NCBI GenBank assembly: GCA_040385645.1
Contig: JAZKGZ010000004.1
Location: 124,001 to 188,000 of the forward strand
DNA length: 64,000 bases
Source: JANXSS01 sp040385645
GTDB taxonomy: Bacteria; Pseudomonadota; Gammaproteobacteria; Burkholderiales; Burkholderiaceae_D
Direction of reading: 5' to 3'
In this document: positions 34,855 to 44,655 of the stretch, piece after piece
How positions within the stretch are numbered: the stretch's first letter is position 1
How the letters are laid out: each line of letters opens with the position of its first letter
Notes under the pieces: generated by a model
Told to the model about the DNA's origin: nothing
The model's database searches: none
What the model saw: the letters and a program-made list of their open reading frames with translations, nothing else
Position numbers and translations under genes: made by a program

Positions 34855-37800
34855 TTACTGTTTTGTCATGGTCGTAGCAACAACAGCGACCGAAGGCAGG
34901 GCTGCAGCGATATTGGAAGTGATACCTTTGTTATCGAACCCCAACGTCGCGGCAACCGAGCAGCCGGCAATTAGCACCACGCCGGCCACGAGCGACGCCG
35001 TCGAAGCGATGCGCCGACGTATCGGTAACGGTACCAGCTTCGGCATCGAATCGGTTTCCGCCAAGATTGCTGCTGCACGCACGCGCCAATCTATCGCATC
35101 GTTGCCGTTTTGTGTCAGCCGCTCGATCAGATCATCGGTGAGCCGGGCGGCATTCGGCATGGAACGCGTTTGCGGCCCAAGGCGTTGCACTTCCAGACGC
35201 GCCTGTTCGGCATCGGCCGCGCTGGTCGCTGCGGCTTGCTTTTGCCGGCTCAACACCAATTGCTGTCGGCGTGCCTCGGCAGCCCGGCTGATGGCAGCGC
35301 TGCTTGCCTGAAGTACCGCGAGTTCTTCCTGCGCCAGGGCTAATTCCTGCTGTTCCAGTTCGGCTTTCTGCTGCATCGCCAGGGCGACTTGCCGGTTAGC
35401 TTCCTGGCGTTGCAAACTGACTGTTTGTTTTTCTCGTACGGCTTTCAATGCATCGAGTTCGGTTATTGCACGCTCTTTTTCTGCTTCGGCCAAAATACAG
35501 GCGGCCGAAGCTCGCTCGGACGCTGCCTGGGCTGCAGCTTGTCGGTGTTCGGCTTGCAACTGCGCTTGAGTAACGGCATCGTTTTCCGCGGCCAACTGTA
35601 TGCGCGTGGCTTCTTGTGCAGTGGTTTCGAGTTGCAGCCGACGTTGTGTCAACATCCGGTGCTGCTGCGACAGCTGGGTGCGTACGAGCGCTGCCTCGCG
35701 CGCTGCTTGAGAAGCTTTGAGCTTGGCCTGCATTGCCAGCAACGACGCCTCTTCCATCTCTTCACGTTTTTGTTCGGCCGAGCGCAGCGTGGCGTCGGCT
35801 TCGGCATGGCGCTGTGCGTCGGTAGCGATCGCCTGGGCAATCGCAGCGGCAGCTTCATTATCTTGACGGGTTTGCAAAGCGAGTTGCTCGCAACGGTCTT
35901 GCTCGGTTTTGATTTTGGCATCGATCGCTCGTTGTTGCGCCAATTCGTTTTGTTCGCGTTCCTGCAAGATCAGCGTATAACGAGCATCGGCTTGAGCCCT
36001 GGCCTGCGCGGCCGCACAAACGCTTTGTTCACTGCGCAGCTTGGCCAAAACCGATGCCAAAGCTTCCTGCTCGGCGACCATCCTGGCCCGTTCGGCCTGG
36101 ACCAGTTCGGCATTTTCACGTGCGGTTCGGTTCGCTGTTTCAGTAGCCGCGCGCTGTAATTGGGCTTGTTCCTCTGCCCGCGCCAGTGCTGCTTTACCGG
36201 CTTCGACTTCCGCTTCGCGAACCAGTAATGCCGCGCGCTCGATTTCCTGCTGCTGGCGTTGCAGCGCAAATTGCTGCTGCTGCGCCTCCAGACATGATGC
36301 GGCATCTTGTTGAATCGCCTCTTGGGCAGCAAGTTGCTCGGCTGCGAGCGCCGTCGCTTGAGCCGCTACGATCGCGTTACTGCGCTCGATGGCCAGCCGT
36401 GCCTGTACCGCCTGCCAGGTTTTCTGTTCCGCATCCGCGCGTTGCTGCTCCAGTTGCGCCAATACTTCCATATCCCTGGCGCGGCTTTCGGCAGCGCTCG
36501 CCCGCTCTTGCGCCAGCAGCGTTTCACGTTGGGTCAATGCCATTACTTGTTGTAGTGCCGCCTGTTCCGCTTCGGCGGCGGCACAGGCGGCGGCATCGGT
36601 TTCGGCTTGCGAAAGCATCAGCGCAGCTTGTCGGCGTTGTGCCGTTTCGCGCTCGGCAGCAATTTCACGTGCTGCCTGCTCGCTGGCGATACGATCCTGT
36701 AATGCTGCCACGGCCTGTGCTTCGACGATCGCGTGTTCGCGTTCGACCTGTGCCAGCATCGCTGCGTGCCGGGCCTTTTCGCTCGCCGCCTGCGCGGCCT
36801 GGTATTGAAGTTGTGCATGCTCGTCCAGAGCTGCCAACGCTTCTTGTTCGGCCAGATTACGCGCCTGCACCATCGCAGCCGCATTGGCTTCATGTTCGCG
36901 ACGCGACGTTGCCAGCGTGGCTGCCTTTTGCTCTTCCTGAATACGAATGCGTGTAGCCTCGGCTGCCTGTTCTTCGGCTGTTGCGCGTAGTTGCGCTTCG
37001 TGTTCCGCCTGCGCCTCGACAACCAACCGCGCACGCGACTGTGCATCCGCATGCTGCTCGGCCTCGACGCGCGCCATGGCTGCAGATTGCAGCTTACGTT
37101 CTACCTGCAGCCGAGCTTCGCAAGCCAGACGGATGCGTTCTTCCGCATCGCATCTTGCCCGAACGGCAACACCAGCGATCTCCTCCATCTGCTCGCGGCG
37201 TAAGGCTGCGTCTTGCAAGTCGAGTTCGGCCTGCAAACGTGCTTCGAGGGCGGCAATAGCGCGCTGCTCCGACTCCGCCCTCGCTGCAGCGGCAACCGCC
37301 TGCTCGCGCTCGATTGCGGCCAGCGACCGGATAGGTGTCGATACTCCTGGAACTGCTGCTACTGCTGCTACTGCTGCTACTGCTGGTACTGCTGCCGGTG
37401 CAGGCGTATGTACCGACGCCGGCGCAGGCGCAGACGCAGGTACCTGCGAAGGAGTCGATATCGGCTCGACCGTTGGTACCAGGACAGCTATTTCAGATGC
37501 CGTATCCGCGGTGTCTACGGATGATGCCGGCGGCGTGTCGACGCAAACCCGAGCGCGTGCAGCCTCTAGCAGTCGCCGCGTTGCAGCTTGACGGCGGGCT
37601 TCGCGTTCATCGTCGGCACTGGCAGCGCTAACGCTGGGGAAAGGAGCTTGTTGAACCTCGAGGCGCGGTGCTTCCGCAGCCACGACATCGCTGGCAGTCT
37701 GGTCTTGTGCTATCGCGCGTGCTCTGGCTTCGGCGCGAGCTTTGCTTTCTGCCGCAACATTCGCCTTGGCTTCGGCTTCCACACGATTGATCGCTGCGCG

Positions 37801-37911
37801 GATCGATTTCAAATCGAGATTGATGCGCGCGCCACTGGTTTCAGTCGGGCTGATTTCGGGTGACGTGACACCCTGCTGCGCAGATCGATCAGGTGAATTA
37901 TGCGATGGCAT
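34855..37911 (-). CDS. Giant Ala/Gln/Glu-rich coiled-coil protein with C-terminal membrane anchor
   Basis: I do not recognise a specific family. The 1018-residue product has a polar head (about 1-130), a low-complexity Pro/Ala/Val stretch (about 150-195), and then about 700 residues of almost unbroken heptad-like Ala/Glu/Gln/Arg helix (for example EQHADAQSRARLVVEAQAEHEAQ read in parts) with few glycines or prolines. A globular tail near 920-960 contains LTDDLIERLTQNGNDAIDWRV. One hydrophobic span near the end (IASTASLVAGVVLIAGCSVAA) leaves about 35 residues after it. There is no signal peptide, so the rod is probably cytoplasmic and tail-anchored. ACGGAG precedes ATG 37911. Its partners downstream are envelope proteins, suggesting a cell-shape or envelope-organising role, which is inference. 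Confidence 0.75.
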   Translation of the reverse strand: MPSHNSPDRSAQQGVTSPEISPTETSGARINLDLKSIRAAINRVEAEAKANVAAESKARAEARARAIAQDQTASDVVAAEAPRLEVQQAPFPSVSAASADDEREARRQAATRRLLEAARARVCVDTPPASSVDTADTASEIAVLVPTVEPISTPSQVPASAPAPASVHTPAPAAVPAVAAVAAVAAVPGVSTPIRSLAAIEREQAVAAAARAESEQRAIAALEARLQAELDLQDAALRREQMEEIAGVAVRARCDAEERIRLACEARLQVERKLQSAAMARVEAEQHADAQSRARLVVEAQAEHEAQLRATAEEQAAEATRIRIQEEQKAATLATSRREHEANAAAMVQARNLAEQEALAALDEHAQLQYQAAQAASEKARHAAMLAQVEREHAIVEAQAVAALQDRIASEQAAREIAAERETAQRRQAALMLSQAETDAAACAAAEAEQAALQQVMALTQRETLLAQERASAAESRARDMEVLAQLEQQRADAEQKTWQAVQARLAIERSNAIVAAQATALAAEQLAAQEAIQQDAASCLEAQQQQFALQRQQQEIERAALLVREAEVEAGKAALARAEEQAQLQRAATETANRTARENAELVQAERARMVAEQEALASVLAKLRSEQSVCAAAQARAQADARYTLILQEREQNELAQQRAIDAKIKTEQDRCEQLALQTRQDNEAAAAIAQAIATDAQRHAEADATLRSAEQKREEMEEASLLAMQAKLKASQAAREAALVRTQLSQQHRMLTQRRLQLETTAQEATRIQLAAENDAVTQAQLQAEHRQAAAQAASERASAACILAEAEKERAITELDALKAVREKQTVSLQRQEANRQVALAMQQKAELEQQELALAQEELAVLQASSAAISRAAEARRQQLVLSRQKQAAATSAADAEQARLEVQRLGPQTRSMPNAARLTDDLIERLTQNGNDAIDWRVRAAAILAETDSMPKLVPLPIRRRIASTASLVAGVVLIAGCSVAATLGFDNKGITSNIAAALPSVAVVATTMTKQ
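37350..37395 (-). repeat. Nine-base microsatellite in the coiled-coil gene
   Basis: Plus-strand (ctgctgcta)n-like repeats, about five units, encode the run AVAAVAAVAAVP. The unit keeps frame, so slippage would change only the length of the Ala/Val linker between the head and the coiled coil. Confidence 0.75.
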
Positions 37912-38090
37912 GCTGGCTCCGTAGGGTAGGCGTGCGCTCGCAAGTCGGTCTGACGGAGCACGTTGTGGCGTCGATTATCATCCGCCGTCAACCTATCGAA
38001 GCCAACAAAAAGACGGTAAAAACACCGTCAGATCGTCGCTTTAAATTTCCTTTATATTGCCTTTTTGTTGCCTATCTAATTATCTTTTAT

Positions 38091-41000
38091 CTAGTCCATC
38101 AGTGCCGGTATCGCTGTCCTAGACAAAGATTCCGACAAGGTCCAAACTGCCAGGATCGCTGCCTCCAAGTCAGGCGAGCCCTCTTTCGATTCCGATGAGA
38201 TCAGCGGGCCCGGCAATCGAGCGAGATGCTTGTCGATACGCTGGGTGAGCTGCGACACATCCCCCGGGCGATCGGCCAGATCTTGCAACAGGCCGGCCAG
38301 CAAATTGCGTTGTGCTCGCCGCAAAGCTTGTAGCGCATGACCGCGCAAGCCCTGCTGAGCTGGACTTACCTCTGCATGCATCAGCGTCTGCTCGAGTCGG
38401 TCGATGCCCGATATCTGCCGTACCTGCACGCCAAGTTGCAAGAGCGAAGGCAAACTCATAAGCGCCGGGCGCTCGACAGCGATCGCCGCAAACAAAAAGT
38501 TGGCGATCCCCTCGAGGCTTTTCACACGTCGGCTCGCCATCACGAACGCCTCTGGCGCTTCGGTGGCAGACACCGTGTCCTGTGCTGAAGACAAATCCGG
38601 GGATAAGTTTTCCAGCCACGGCATTGGTGCCAGTGAAGGGTTTTTTGCCGTTACGGGATCGGTACGGATGTCGCTGGCAAAGAGATTTTTCAATGCAACC
38701 ATTGCAGTTGCCGAATGATCGGCTAGCACCGGGCTGCCGTCGGTATTCATTGCGGTAGGTACGGAAAGCACACCCGAAATCACTGCCGATAGCAGCGCCC
38801 GAGTACGTTGATCCACAGTCCGGGAAACTTCGGGCTTGACCTGCAACGCATGGGCATCCAATACGGCAAACAAGTCGCCAAGATTGAGCACGGACCAACC
38901 GCGAGCCCATGCAAGAATTACCTCGGTTTCACTAACGCCGTTGTGCTGCGCCAAGGCGTTGATCAAAATGGGACCGCAGCGATTGATCGCTTCGTTTGCC
39001 AGAATCGTTGCCAGAATCGCATTGGCTAGGGGATGTGCCAGTGCGTCACGAGTAGCAACCAGTGCCGCCGGAAAATACGGCGCGAGCTGCGTGCGCGACC
39101 ATTCGTATCCTGTCAGCGGCAGCGCCGAAAGCAGGCGCTTGTAACGGTTCTTTTCATGAGCGATCACCACGGCCAGCTCTGGCGCTGTCAAGCCACGGCC
39201 GGCAGCTTCGCGTCTAGTCAATTCAGCGACATCCGGCAATTGCTCCAGGCTGCGAATGATCAGATCGGCCGATTCCAGGCGCTCGATCAATGCCGCATAG
39301 CCGGCGCGTATCGGAGGCTCGGCCTGCGCTTGCTCTTCACGCGCTAGAAGATGCGTCTGTAGCGTGTTGTCGCGCAAAACCAGCGCCTCTATGTCTTCGG
39401 TGAAACTGTTCAGGATGCGGTTGCGCTCGGCCACATCGATGCTGCCGGCCGCCACTTCGGTATCGAGCCAGATCTTGACGTTGACTTCATGATCGGAACA
39501 ATCGACGCCAGCGGAATTGTCGATCGCATCGGTAAAGATTCGCCCGCCGGCCATCGCAAATTCAATACGACCGGCCTGAGTTGCACCCAGGTTGCCGCCC
39601 TCGGCGACCACCCTGCAACGCATCTGATTGCCATCTACGCGAATATTATCGTTGGCCCGATCTTTGACCGCAGCATGGGTTTCTGTGGAAGCTTTAATGT
39701 AGGTGCCGATACCGCCGTTGTAAAACAAATCAACCGGTGCCAGTAAAATCAGATGCAACAATTGTTCCGGCGTTGCGCTAGTGACAGTAGTGTCGAGCGC
39801 TGCCTGAATCTGTGGCGACAGTTCGATGCTGCGCAAGCTGCGCGCCCAAACGCCGCCGCCTTCGGAGATCAGGCTCTTGTCGTAATCTTCCCATGAACTC
39901 CGCGGAAGAGCGAACATGCGTTGCCGCTCGACGAACGTCGTTGCCGGGTTCGGGTTCGGATCGATGAAGATATGCCGATGATCGAATGCGGCGATCAGGC
40001 GAACCTGACGCGACAACAGCAAGCCGTTGCCGAATACGTCGCCCGACATGTCGCCGACACCGGTCATGGTGATCGGCGTCGTGGTGAGGTCGTGCCCAAG
40101 TTCGAAGAAATGACGCTTGACGGCTTCCCAGGCACCCTTGGCCGTTATGCCAAGTTTTTTATGATCGTAGCCGTTCGAACCGCCCGATGCGAAGGCGTCG
40201 CCTAGCCAGAAACCTCGCGATACGGCAATGCCGTTGGCAATATCGGAGAATGTCGCCGTGCCCTTGTCGGCAGCCACTACTAGATAAGGATCGGGCTCGT
40301 CGTAGCATACGGTCTGGGCCGGCGCTACGACCTCCATCCCGGCACGGTTGTCGGTCATGTCGAGCAAACCGGCAATGAACAACCGGTACACCGCTTCGCC
40401 CTCAGCCGCTCTGGCGTCGCGGGCGGCGTCGGCCGGCAACTGCTTGCATACGAAACCGCCTTTGGCACCGGCAGGCACGATGACGGCGTTTTTCACCATC
40501 TGCGCCTTGACCAAACCAAGCACTTCGGTACGATAATCTTCCATCCTGTCCGACCAGCGCAGCCCGCCTCGCGCAACCGGTCCGCCGCGCAGATGCACGC
40601 CTTCAAAGCGCCGGGCGAACACGAACAGTTCCCGGTACGGCCGCGGTTGCGGCAACAACGACAGTGCGCTGCTGTCGAATTTGAAAATCAAAATATCGCC
40701 TACCTGCTTTTCTTGAAAATAGGAGGTACGCAGCGTCGCCAGCATGAGATCGGTCAGGTTCTTCAGGATATCTTCGGTATCGGCATGATTGACCGCTGCC
40801 AGATCCTGGCGTAGCGCATTCAGTGTAGCCGTGCCGCGCTGACGCTCCACGGTATCAAGCGTTGGGTCGAAACGCACCAAAAAACCTTCGATCAGGGTAC
40901 GCACGGCTGTCGGCTGACGTTTCAGGCAATCTGCGATGTAGCGCAGGCTGAAACGGCATCCGGCTTGGCGCCAGTAGCTGGCATAGGCACGAATGACTTG

Positions 41001-42977
41001 CACTTCACGCGTGCGCAAGCCGGCTTCGAGCACGAGTCCGTTCATGCGGCCGTCTTCGGCTTCGTCATTGAGCAATAGCTCGAACATTTCCTGGGCGGCC
41101 TGCGCCACGTTGGTCTGGGCCAATCGAGCCGCGCTGTGAGCGTCGACCGTCAGGCATGTGGCGTAAAAGATCGCGTCGTCGGTACCGAGAATTTGATAAG
41201 TTTGCTCTCGATCGACCGCGACACCGGCGTTTTGCAACGCCGGCAAGATGCGCGACAGCGACGGCGGATTGCCGACGGAAAGCAGCCTGATTTCCGCAGC
41301 ACCGTTGGCACTGGTTTCGACATGTACTTTGATTCTCGGTGCCTGGGCAATCGCCAGAAAATCATGCAAGTCGCGATAGGCAGTGGCGGGTGAAGTACGC
41401 ATGACGTAATCGGCAGGCAAGGCCGCTCCGAGCTTGCGCATGTTGGGGCGCTGTGCCACCACCATTCCCGCTTCGACCAGATCCTCGAAAGCACTCGGCC
41501 ACCCTTCGATGGCTGCTAGCAAAGGTTGCTCGATGTTGACATCGAGCGCCATATTGAGCCGCGCCAGACTGGCGATGATGTAGATACGCGCCAACGGACC
41601 ATCGGCCAACAATGTCTGCACCTGAACGTCGTGCGCTCCGGAAAGCACACGGACGTTATCAGCGAGCTTTGTCGATAACGCTTCACTGAAGCGCTCGCGT
41701 GGCAGATAGATCAGCAAATTCAGGTGCCGGCCGTAAACGTCCCGTCTAGCGAACACACGCGCCCGCGGTTGCTTGGAAAGCGCAACAACGGTACTGCACA
41801 GTGTGGCCAAAAATTGCGGATCGGATTCGAATACTTCGGTACGCGGCAACGATTCCAGAATTTCCAGAAACTTTTCAGCTCTGAACCCTTGTTTTCGTAC
41901 ACCGGCAAGCGCCATGACTTTGGCAATACGGCCACGCACGAACGGCAACTGGGCCAGTGGCGTCAGGGTGGCGGCCCGGGAAAACAGGCCGATAAAACAA
42001 TGTTCGCCGACGATTACACCTTGCGCATCTTTTTCCCGCACACCGATGAAATCGAGGTGTTGGTCCCGATGCAGTGTCGACTCGGCGTCGGCTTTTACGA
42101 CCGACAGCGCATTGGTGCGGCCTGCCAGGGCGTCGTATTCTCCCGGAATACCGGCCAGGCAACGGTCGTAGACCGGATGGCTCGGGTCGCGCAGGACGCC
42201 GATACGGCTATCGACATCGCGGACCAATTCACGCGTTCCAGGAACACCGCGGTAAAACGCATAGCCGAACGCTTCGTAACCACTATCGACTGCCCATTCG
42301 AGAAACGCTGCCGTTTCGATCGCATCGTCGACTTCTGCTCCGTTGGCACCGTGTTGCGCGCTACGTCCGGCAGCCGCCGCCACGGCAATCATGGCACTGT
42401 TCAAGGCATAGCCATCCCGGTGCACGGCAGCGGCATCGCCTGCGACCATGCGAACAGCGTCGATCAGAGCGGTCTGTTCCGATGCCGACAACTCTTCCTG
42501 CAGCAGACACAGTACGATTGATTCGAGTGCATCGCCGCCAGTTCTAGCGCGCGCGACTTCGACGATCCGACCGTCGTCGCCCCGACGTACCGTCAATACC
42601 GCATTCAATACCGCATGGGATGCTACCTTGCGCCGACGCATCGCCAAGACGATCGAATCGACGAGAAACGGCATATCGGGGTTGTGAATCAACAACGCCG
42701 AAGCCCAACCGCCACGCCCGTCTGCATAGCGTAACGGTACGACACGGCAAGACTGGGAAGGGCTCTGGGCAACGTCTAGAAAACCCTCCCAAAGTATCGA
42801 TGCTAGGCTGGTTGCGGAGATATCAACGAGGTCTTCGGATTCCAGGGAACCGAGCCAGGTTTCGATCAAAGACAATTGCTGCGGCGTGTTTGAAGCTGCC
42901 GTGCCGGCATCCGCCTGTACCAATGCCAGTGTTTCATTGCGGATATCCTGCGTAATATTGGTCATGAGTTGGGTCAT
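38091..42977 (-). CDS. gdhB: NAD-specific glutamate dehydrogenase, large (GDH-180) class
   Basis: It oxidatively deaminates glutamate to 2-oxoglutarate using NAD+, a catabolic, allosterically regulated enzyme. The 1628-residue length fits the 180-kDa class. N-terminal ACT-like regulatory regions occupy about 1-600. The catalytic domain lies around 770-1100, with GGLRWSDR, AGAKGGFVCK and the substrate-binding area GVGDMSGDVFGNG; the nucleotide-binding part contains VVAEGGNLGATQAGRIEFA. A helical C-terminal domain completes it. ATG 42977 has GGAG five bases upstream; another in-frame ATG lies 12 bases later. It appears to be a single-gene unit. Confidence 0.95.
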   Translation of the reverse strand: MTQLMTNITQDIRNETLALVQADAGTAASNTPQQLSLIETWLGSLESEDLVDISATSLASILWEGFLDVAQSPSQSCRVVPLRYADGRGGWASALLIHNPDMPFLVDSIVLAMRRRKVASHAVLNAVLTVRRGDDGRIVEVARARTGGDALESIVLCLLQEELSASEQTALIDAVRMVAGDAAAVHRDGYALNSAMIAVAAAAGRSAQHGANGAEVDDAIETAAFLEWAVDSGYEAFGYAFYRGVPGTRELVRDVDSRIGVLRDPSHPVYDRCLAGIPGEYDALAGRTNALSVVKADAESTLHRDQHLDFIGVREKDAQGVIVGEHCFIGLFSRAATLTPLAQLPFVRGRIAKVMALAGVRKQGFRAEKFLEILESLPRTEVFESDPQFLATLCSTVVALSKQPRARVFARRDVYGRHLNLLIYLPRERFSEALSTKLADNVRVLSGAHDVQVQTLLADGPLARIYIIASLARLNMALDVNIEQPLLAAIEGWPSAFEDLVEAGMVVAQRPNMRKLGAALPADYVMRTSPATAYRDLHDFLAIAQAPRIKVHVETSANGAAEIRLLSVGNPPSLSRILPALQNAGVAVDREQTYQILGTDDAIFYATCLTVDAHSAARLAQTNVAQAAQEMFELLLNDEAEDGRMNGLVLEAGLRTREVQVIRAYASYWRQAGCRFSLRYIADCLKRQPTAVRTLIEGFLVRFDPTLDTVERQRGTATLNALRQDLAAVNHADTEDILKNLTDLMLATLRTSYFQEKQVGDILIFKFDSSALSLLPQPRPYRELFVFARRFEGVHLRGGPVARGGLRWSDRMEDYRTEVLGLVKAQMVKNAVIVPAGAKGGFVCKQLPADAARDARAAEGEAVYRLFIAGLLDMTDNRAGMEVVAPAQTVCYDEPDPYLVVAADKGTATFSDIANGIAVSRGFWLGDAFASGGSNGYDHKKLGITAKGAWEAVKRHFFELGHDLTTTPITMTGVGDMSGDVFGNGLLLSRQVRLIAAFDHRHIFIDPNPNPATTFVERQRMFALPRSSWEDYDKSLISEGGGVWARSLRSIELSPQIQAALDTTVTSATPEQLLHLILLAPVDLFYNGGIGTYIKASTETHAAVKDRANDNIRVDGNQMRCRVVAEGGNLGATQAGRIEFAMAGGRIFTDAIDNSAGVDCSDHEVNVKIWLDTEVAAGSIDVAERNRILNSFTEDIEALVLRDNTLQTHLLAREEQAQAEPPIRAGYAALIERLESADLIIRSLEQLPDVAELTRREAAGRGLTAPELAVVIAHEKNRYKRLLSALPLTGYEWSRTQLAPYFPAALVATRDALAHPLANAILATILANEAINRCGPILINALAQHNGVSETEVILAWARGWSVLNLGDLFAVLDAHALQVKPEVSRTVDQRTRALLSAVISGVLSVPTAMNTDGSPVLADHSATAMVALKNLFASDIRTDPVTAKNPSLAPMPWLENLSPDLSSAQDTVSATEAPEAFVMASRRVKSLEGIANFLFAAIAVERPALMSLPSLLQLGVQVRQISGIDRLEQTLMHAEVSPAQQGLRGHALQALRRAQRNLLAGLLQDLADRPGDVSQLTQRIDKHLARLPGPLISSESKEGSPDLEAAILAVWTLSESLSRTAIPALMD

Positions 42978-43189
42978 GAGTGCTCCGTGTTAATTCAGGT
43001 AAGGAATGCCGATGCGCGAATGCCCCGAATCATACTGCTATTTCATGTTATTTATGCACGACAAAAGTGCGTCGAAACCGATGAATCATGAAAAATTGCG
43101 GTGCCCTGTGGAAAGTATAAACTCGGGTGGACGATTACAATTTGGCGCACTCAAGTGCACTTTAGCAACATGATAGTGAAAGGAATCGC

Positions 43190-43537
43190 ATGACAATGCT
43201 CGAAACCATTCCCGAAGGAAAGAAAAACCATTTGTGGCGTTGCACGATCTGGCAGACCGATCCGGAATTGCATCCATTGGGGCCGCATCACAGCGTCAGC
43301 GTCTACTGTTGCGAAGAAGCGAACGGCTACGCCGTATGGTACGTCCGACGGTTGCCACACGCCAATCAAAACACTGTGCCGGGCGTCGAGAACGGCGACT
43401 ACCTACTTTCCTATTTCGGTCGTAACCGACGTGACGATGCAATCACCTTTGCAGTGCACGCCTCGACCAGCAGCGCCTCGTCGGAATTACAGATCGCCGC
43501 GCTCGATGAACGCGCAAAGCACGTACAAAAAATATAG
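43190..43537 (+). CDS. Conserved-looking hypothetical protein, 115 residues
   Basis: A good AAAGGAA ribosome site precedes ATG 43190. The product is soluble, without signal peptide or membrane span. It is rich in Trp, Tyr and His in the middle (LWRCTIWQTDPELHPLGPHH, YAVWYVRRLPHANQN) and ends with a short helix. I do not recognise a family. It lies alone between gdhB (divergent) and srkA (convergent, 22 bases between stops). The codon pattern resembles its neighbours, so I take it as a real gene. Confidence 0.65.
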   Translation: MTMLETIPEGKKNHLWRCTIWQTDPELHPLGPHHSVSVYCCEEANGYAVWYVRRLPHANQNTVPGVENGDYLLSYFGRNRRDDAITFAVHASTSSASSELQIAALDERAKHVQKI

Positions 43538-43559
43538 CTTGTGCAGTAAAAGCGAGCAC

Positions 43560-44579
43560 TCAAGATTGCCAAAGCGGCGGCTCGTTCATCAGCGCCACTT
43601 GCTCGCGCAATTCCAAGACGCGGTCTTGCCAGTACCGCTCCGTGTTAAACCACGGAAATGCAATGGGAAAAGCCGGGTCGTCCCAACGTTTTGCCAGCCA
43701 TGCGGCATAGTGCACCAGCCGCAAAGTACGCAGAGCCTCGACCAGATGAAGCTGTCGCGTATCGAATTCATAAAAATCTTCGTAGCCGGCGAGTAGGTCG
43801 CCTAATTGCCTCACTTGGTCAGCACGTTCTCCAGACAGTAGCATCCATAAATCTTGAATCGCCGGACCGTTCCGGCTATCGTCGAAATCGACGAAGTGCG
43901 GGCCGGCGTCGGTCCAAAGAACATTGCCGCAATGACAGTCTCCGTGCAGACGAATCGTTGGTGTTTCGCCAGCGCGGTCGTAACATCGCCGCACGCCTTC
44001 CAACGCTTGTTCCAACACGCTGAAATAAGCGCTGCGTAATGGTGCTGGCACGAAGTCGTTCGCCTGAAGATAGTTACGTGAGGCTTCGCCAAAGCTACCG
44101 ATATCCAATGCCGGGCGGACGATAAATGGTGCCAGTGCACCGATTGCATGAATACGCCCGATGAACCGCCCAAGCCATTCCAATGTGCCAACCTGCTCAA
44201 GCTCCGGAGCCCGACCGCCGTGCTTGGGGAATACTGCGAACTGAAAACCCTGATATTCATGCAACGTCTCGGTGCCAGCAAGCATCATCGCCGGTACTAC
44301 CGGCAATTCTTGCTCTACTAGGGCATGTACGAATGCATGTTCTTCACGTATTTGCGCCGGCGTCCAACGTGCTGGCCGATAGAATTTTGCTACGAGCGGT
44401 GGCGCATCCTCGCGCCATACTTGGTAGACGCGATTTTCATAACTATTTAGCGCTAACAGTCGCCCATCGCCCAAAATTTCTACCGAATCCAATGCATCGA
44501 GCACCGTTTCGGGAGACAACTCGGAAAAATTTGGAACAGTAGGCTCGACTGCGTCAAACGGATCGACAAAATTGGGCAT
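43560..44579 (-). CDS. srkA: Stress response Ser/Thr kinase, SrkA (YihE/RdoA) type
   Basis: This aminoglycoside-phosphotransferase-fold protein kinase is linked in E. coli to survival under envelope and oxidative stress. The 339 residues start MPNFVDPFDAVEPTVP and show the family region GDGRLLALNSYENRVYQVW, the nucleotide segment LVAKFYRPARWT, and the catalytic loop RLHGDCHCGNVLW followed by the metal-binding FVDFDDSRNGP. The ATG at 44579-44577 matches family length; the frame is open further upstream but overlaps the next gene's region. Confidence 0.93.
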   Translation of the reverse strand: MPNFVDPFDAVEPTVPNFSELSPETVLDALDSVEILGDGRLLALNSYENRVYQVWREDAPPLVAKFYRPARWTPAQIREEHAFVHALVEQELPVVPAMMLAGTETLHEYQGFQFAVFPKHGGRAPELEQVGTLEWLGRFIGRIHAIGALAPFIVRPALDIGSFGEASRNYLQANDFVPAPLRSAYFSVLEQALEGVRRCYDRAGETPTIRLHGDCHCGNVLWTDAGPHFVDFDDSRNGPAIQDLWMLLSGERADQVRQLGDLLAGYEDFYEFDTRQLHLVEALRTLRLVHYAAWLAKRWDDPAFPIAFPWFNTERYWQDRVLELREQVALMNEPPLWQS

Positions 44580-44655
44580 ACCGCGATTGTACGGGCATGT
44601 CGAACGCGTTACACTCCCGTTTTTCGTGACCGCAAGACCCGGCGAAAGTCTTATC

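Noticed and set aside
36186..37591. Several long plus-strand open frames opposite the coiled-coil gene
   Set aside because: They are Ala/Ser/Cys/Arg-rich mirror images of the Ala/Glu/Gln repeats and show no fold or start signals.
41724..42521. 265-codon plus-strand open frame opposite gdhB
   Set aside because: It is an antisense shadow of a well-supported conserved enzyme and has no domain of its own.
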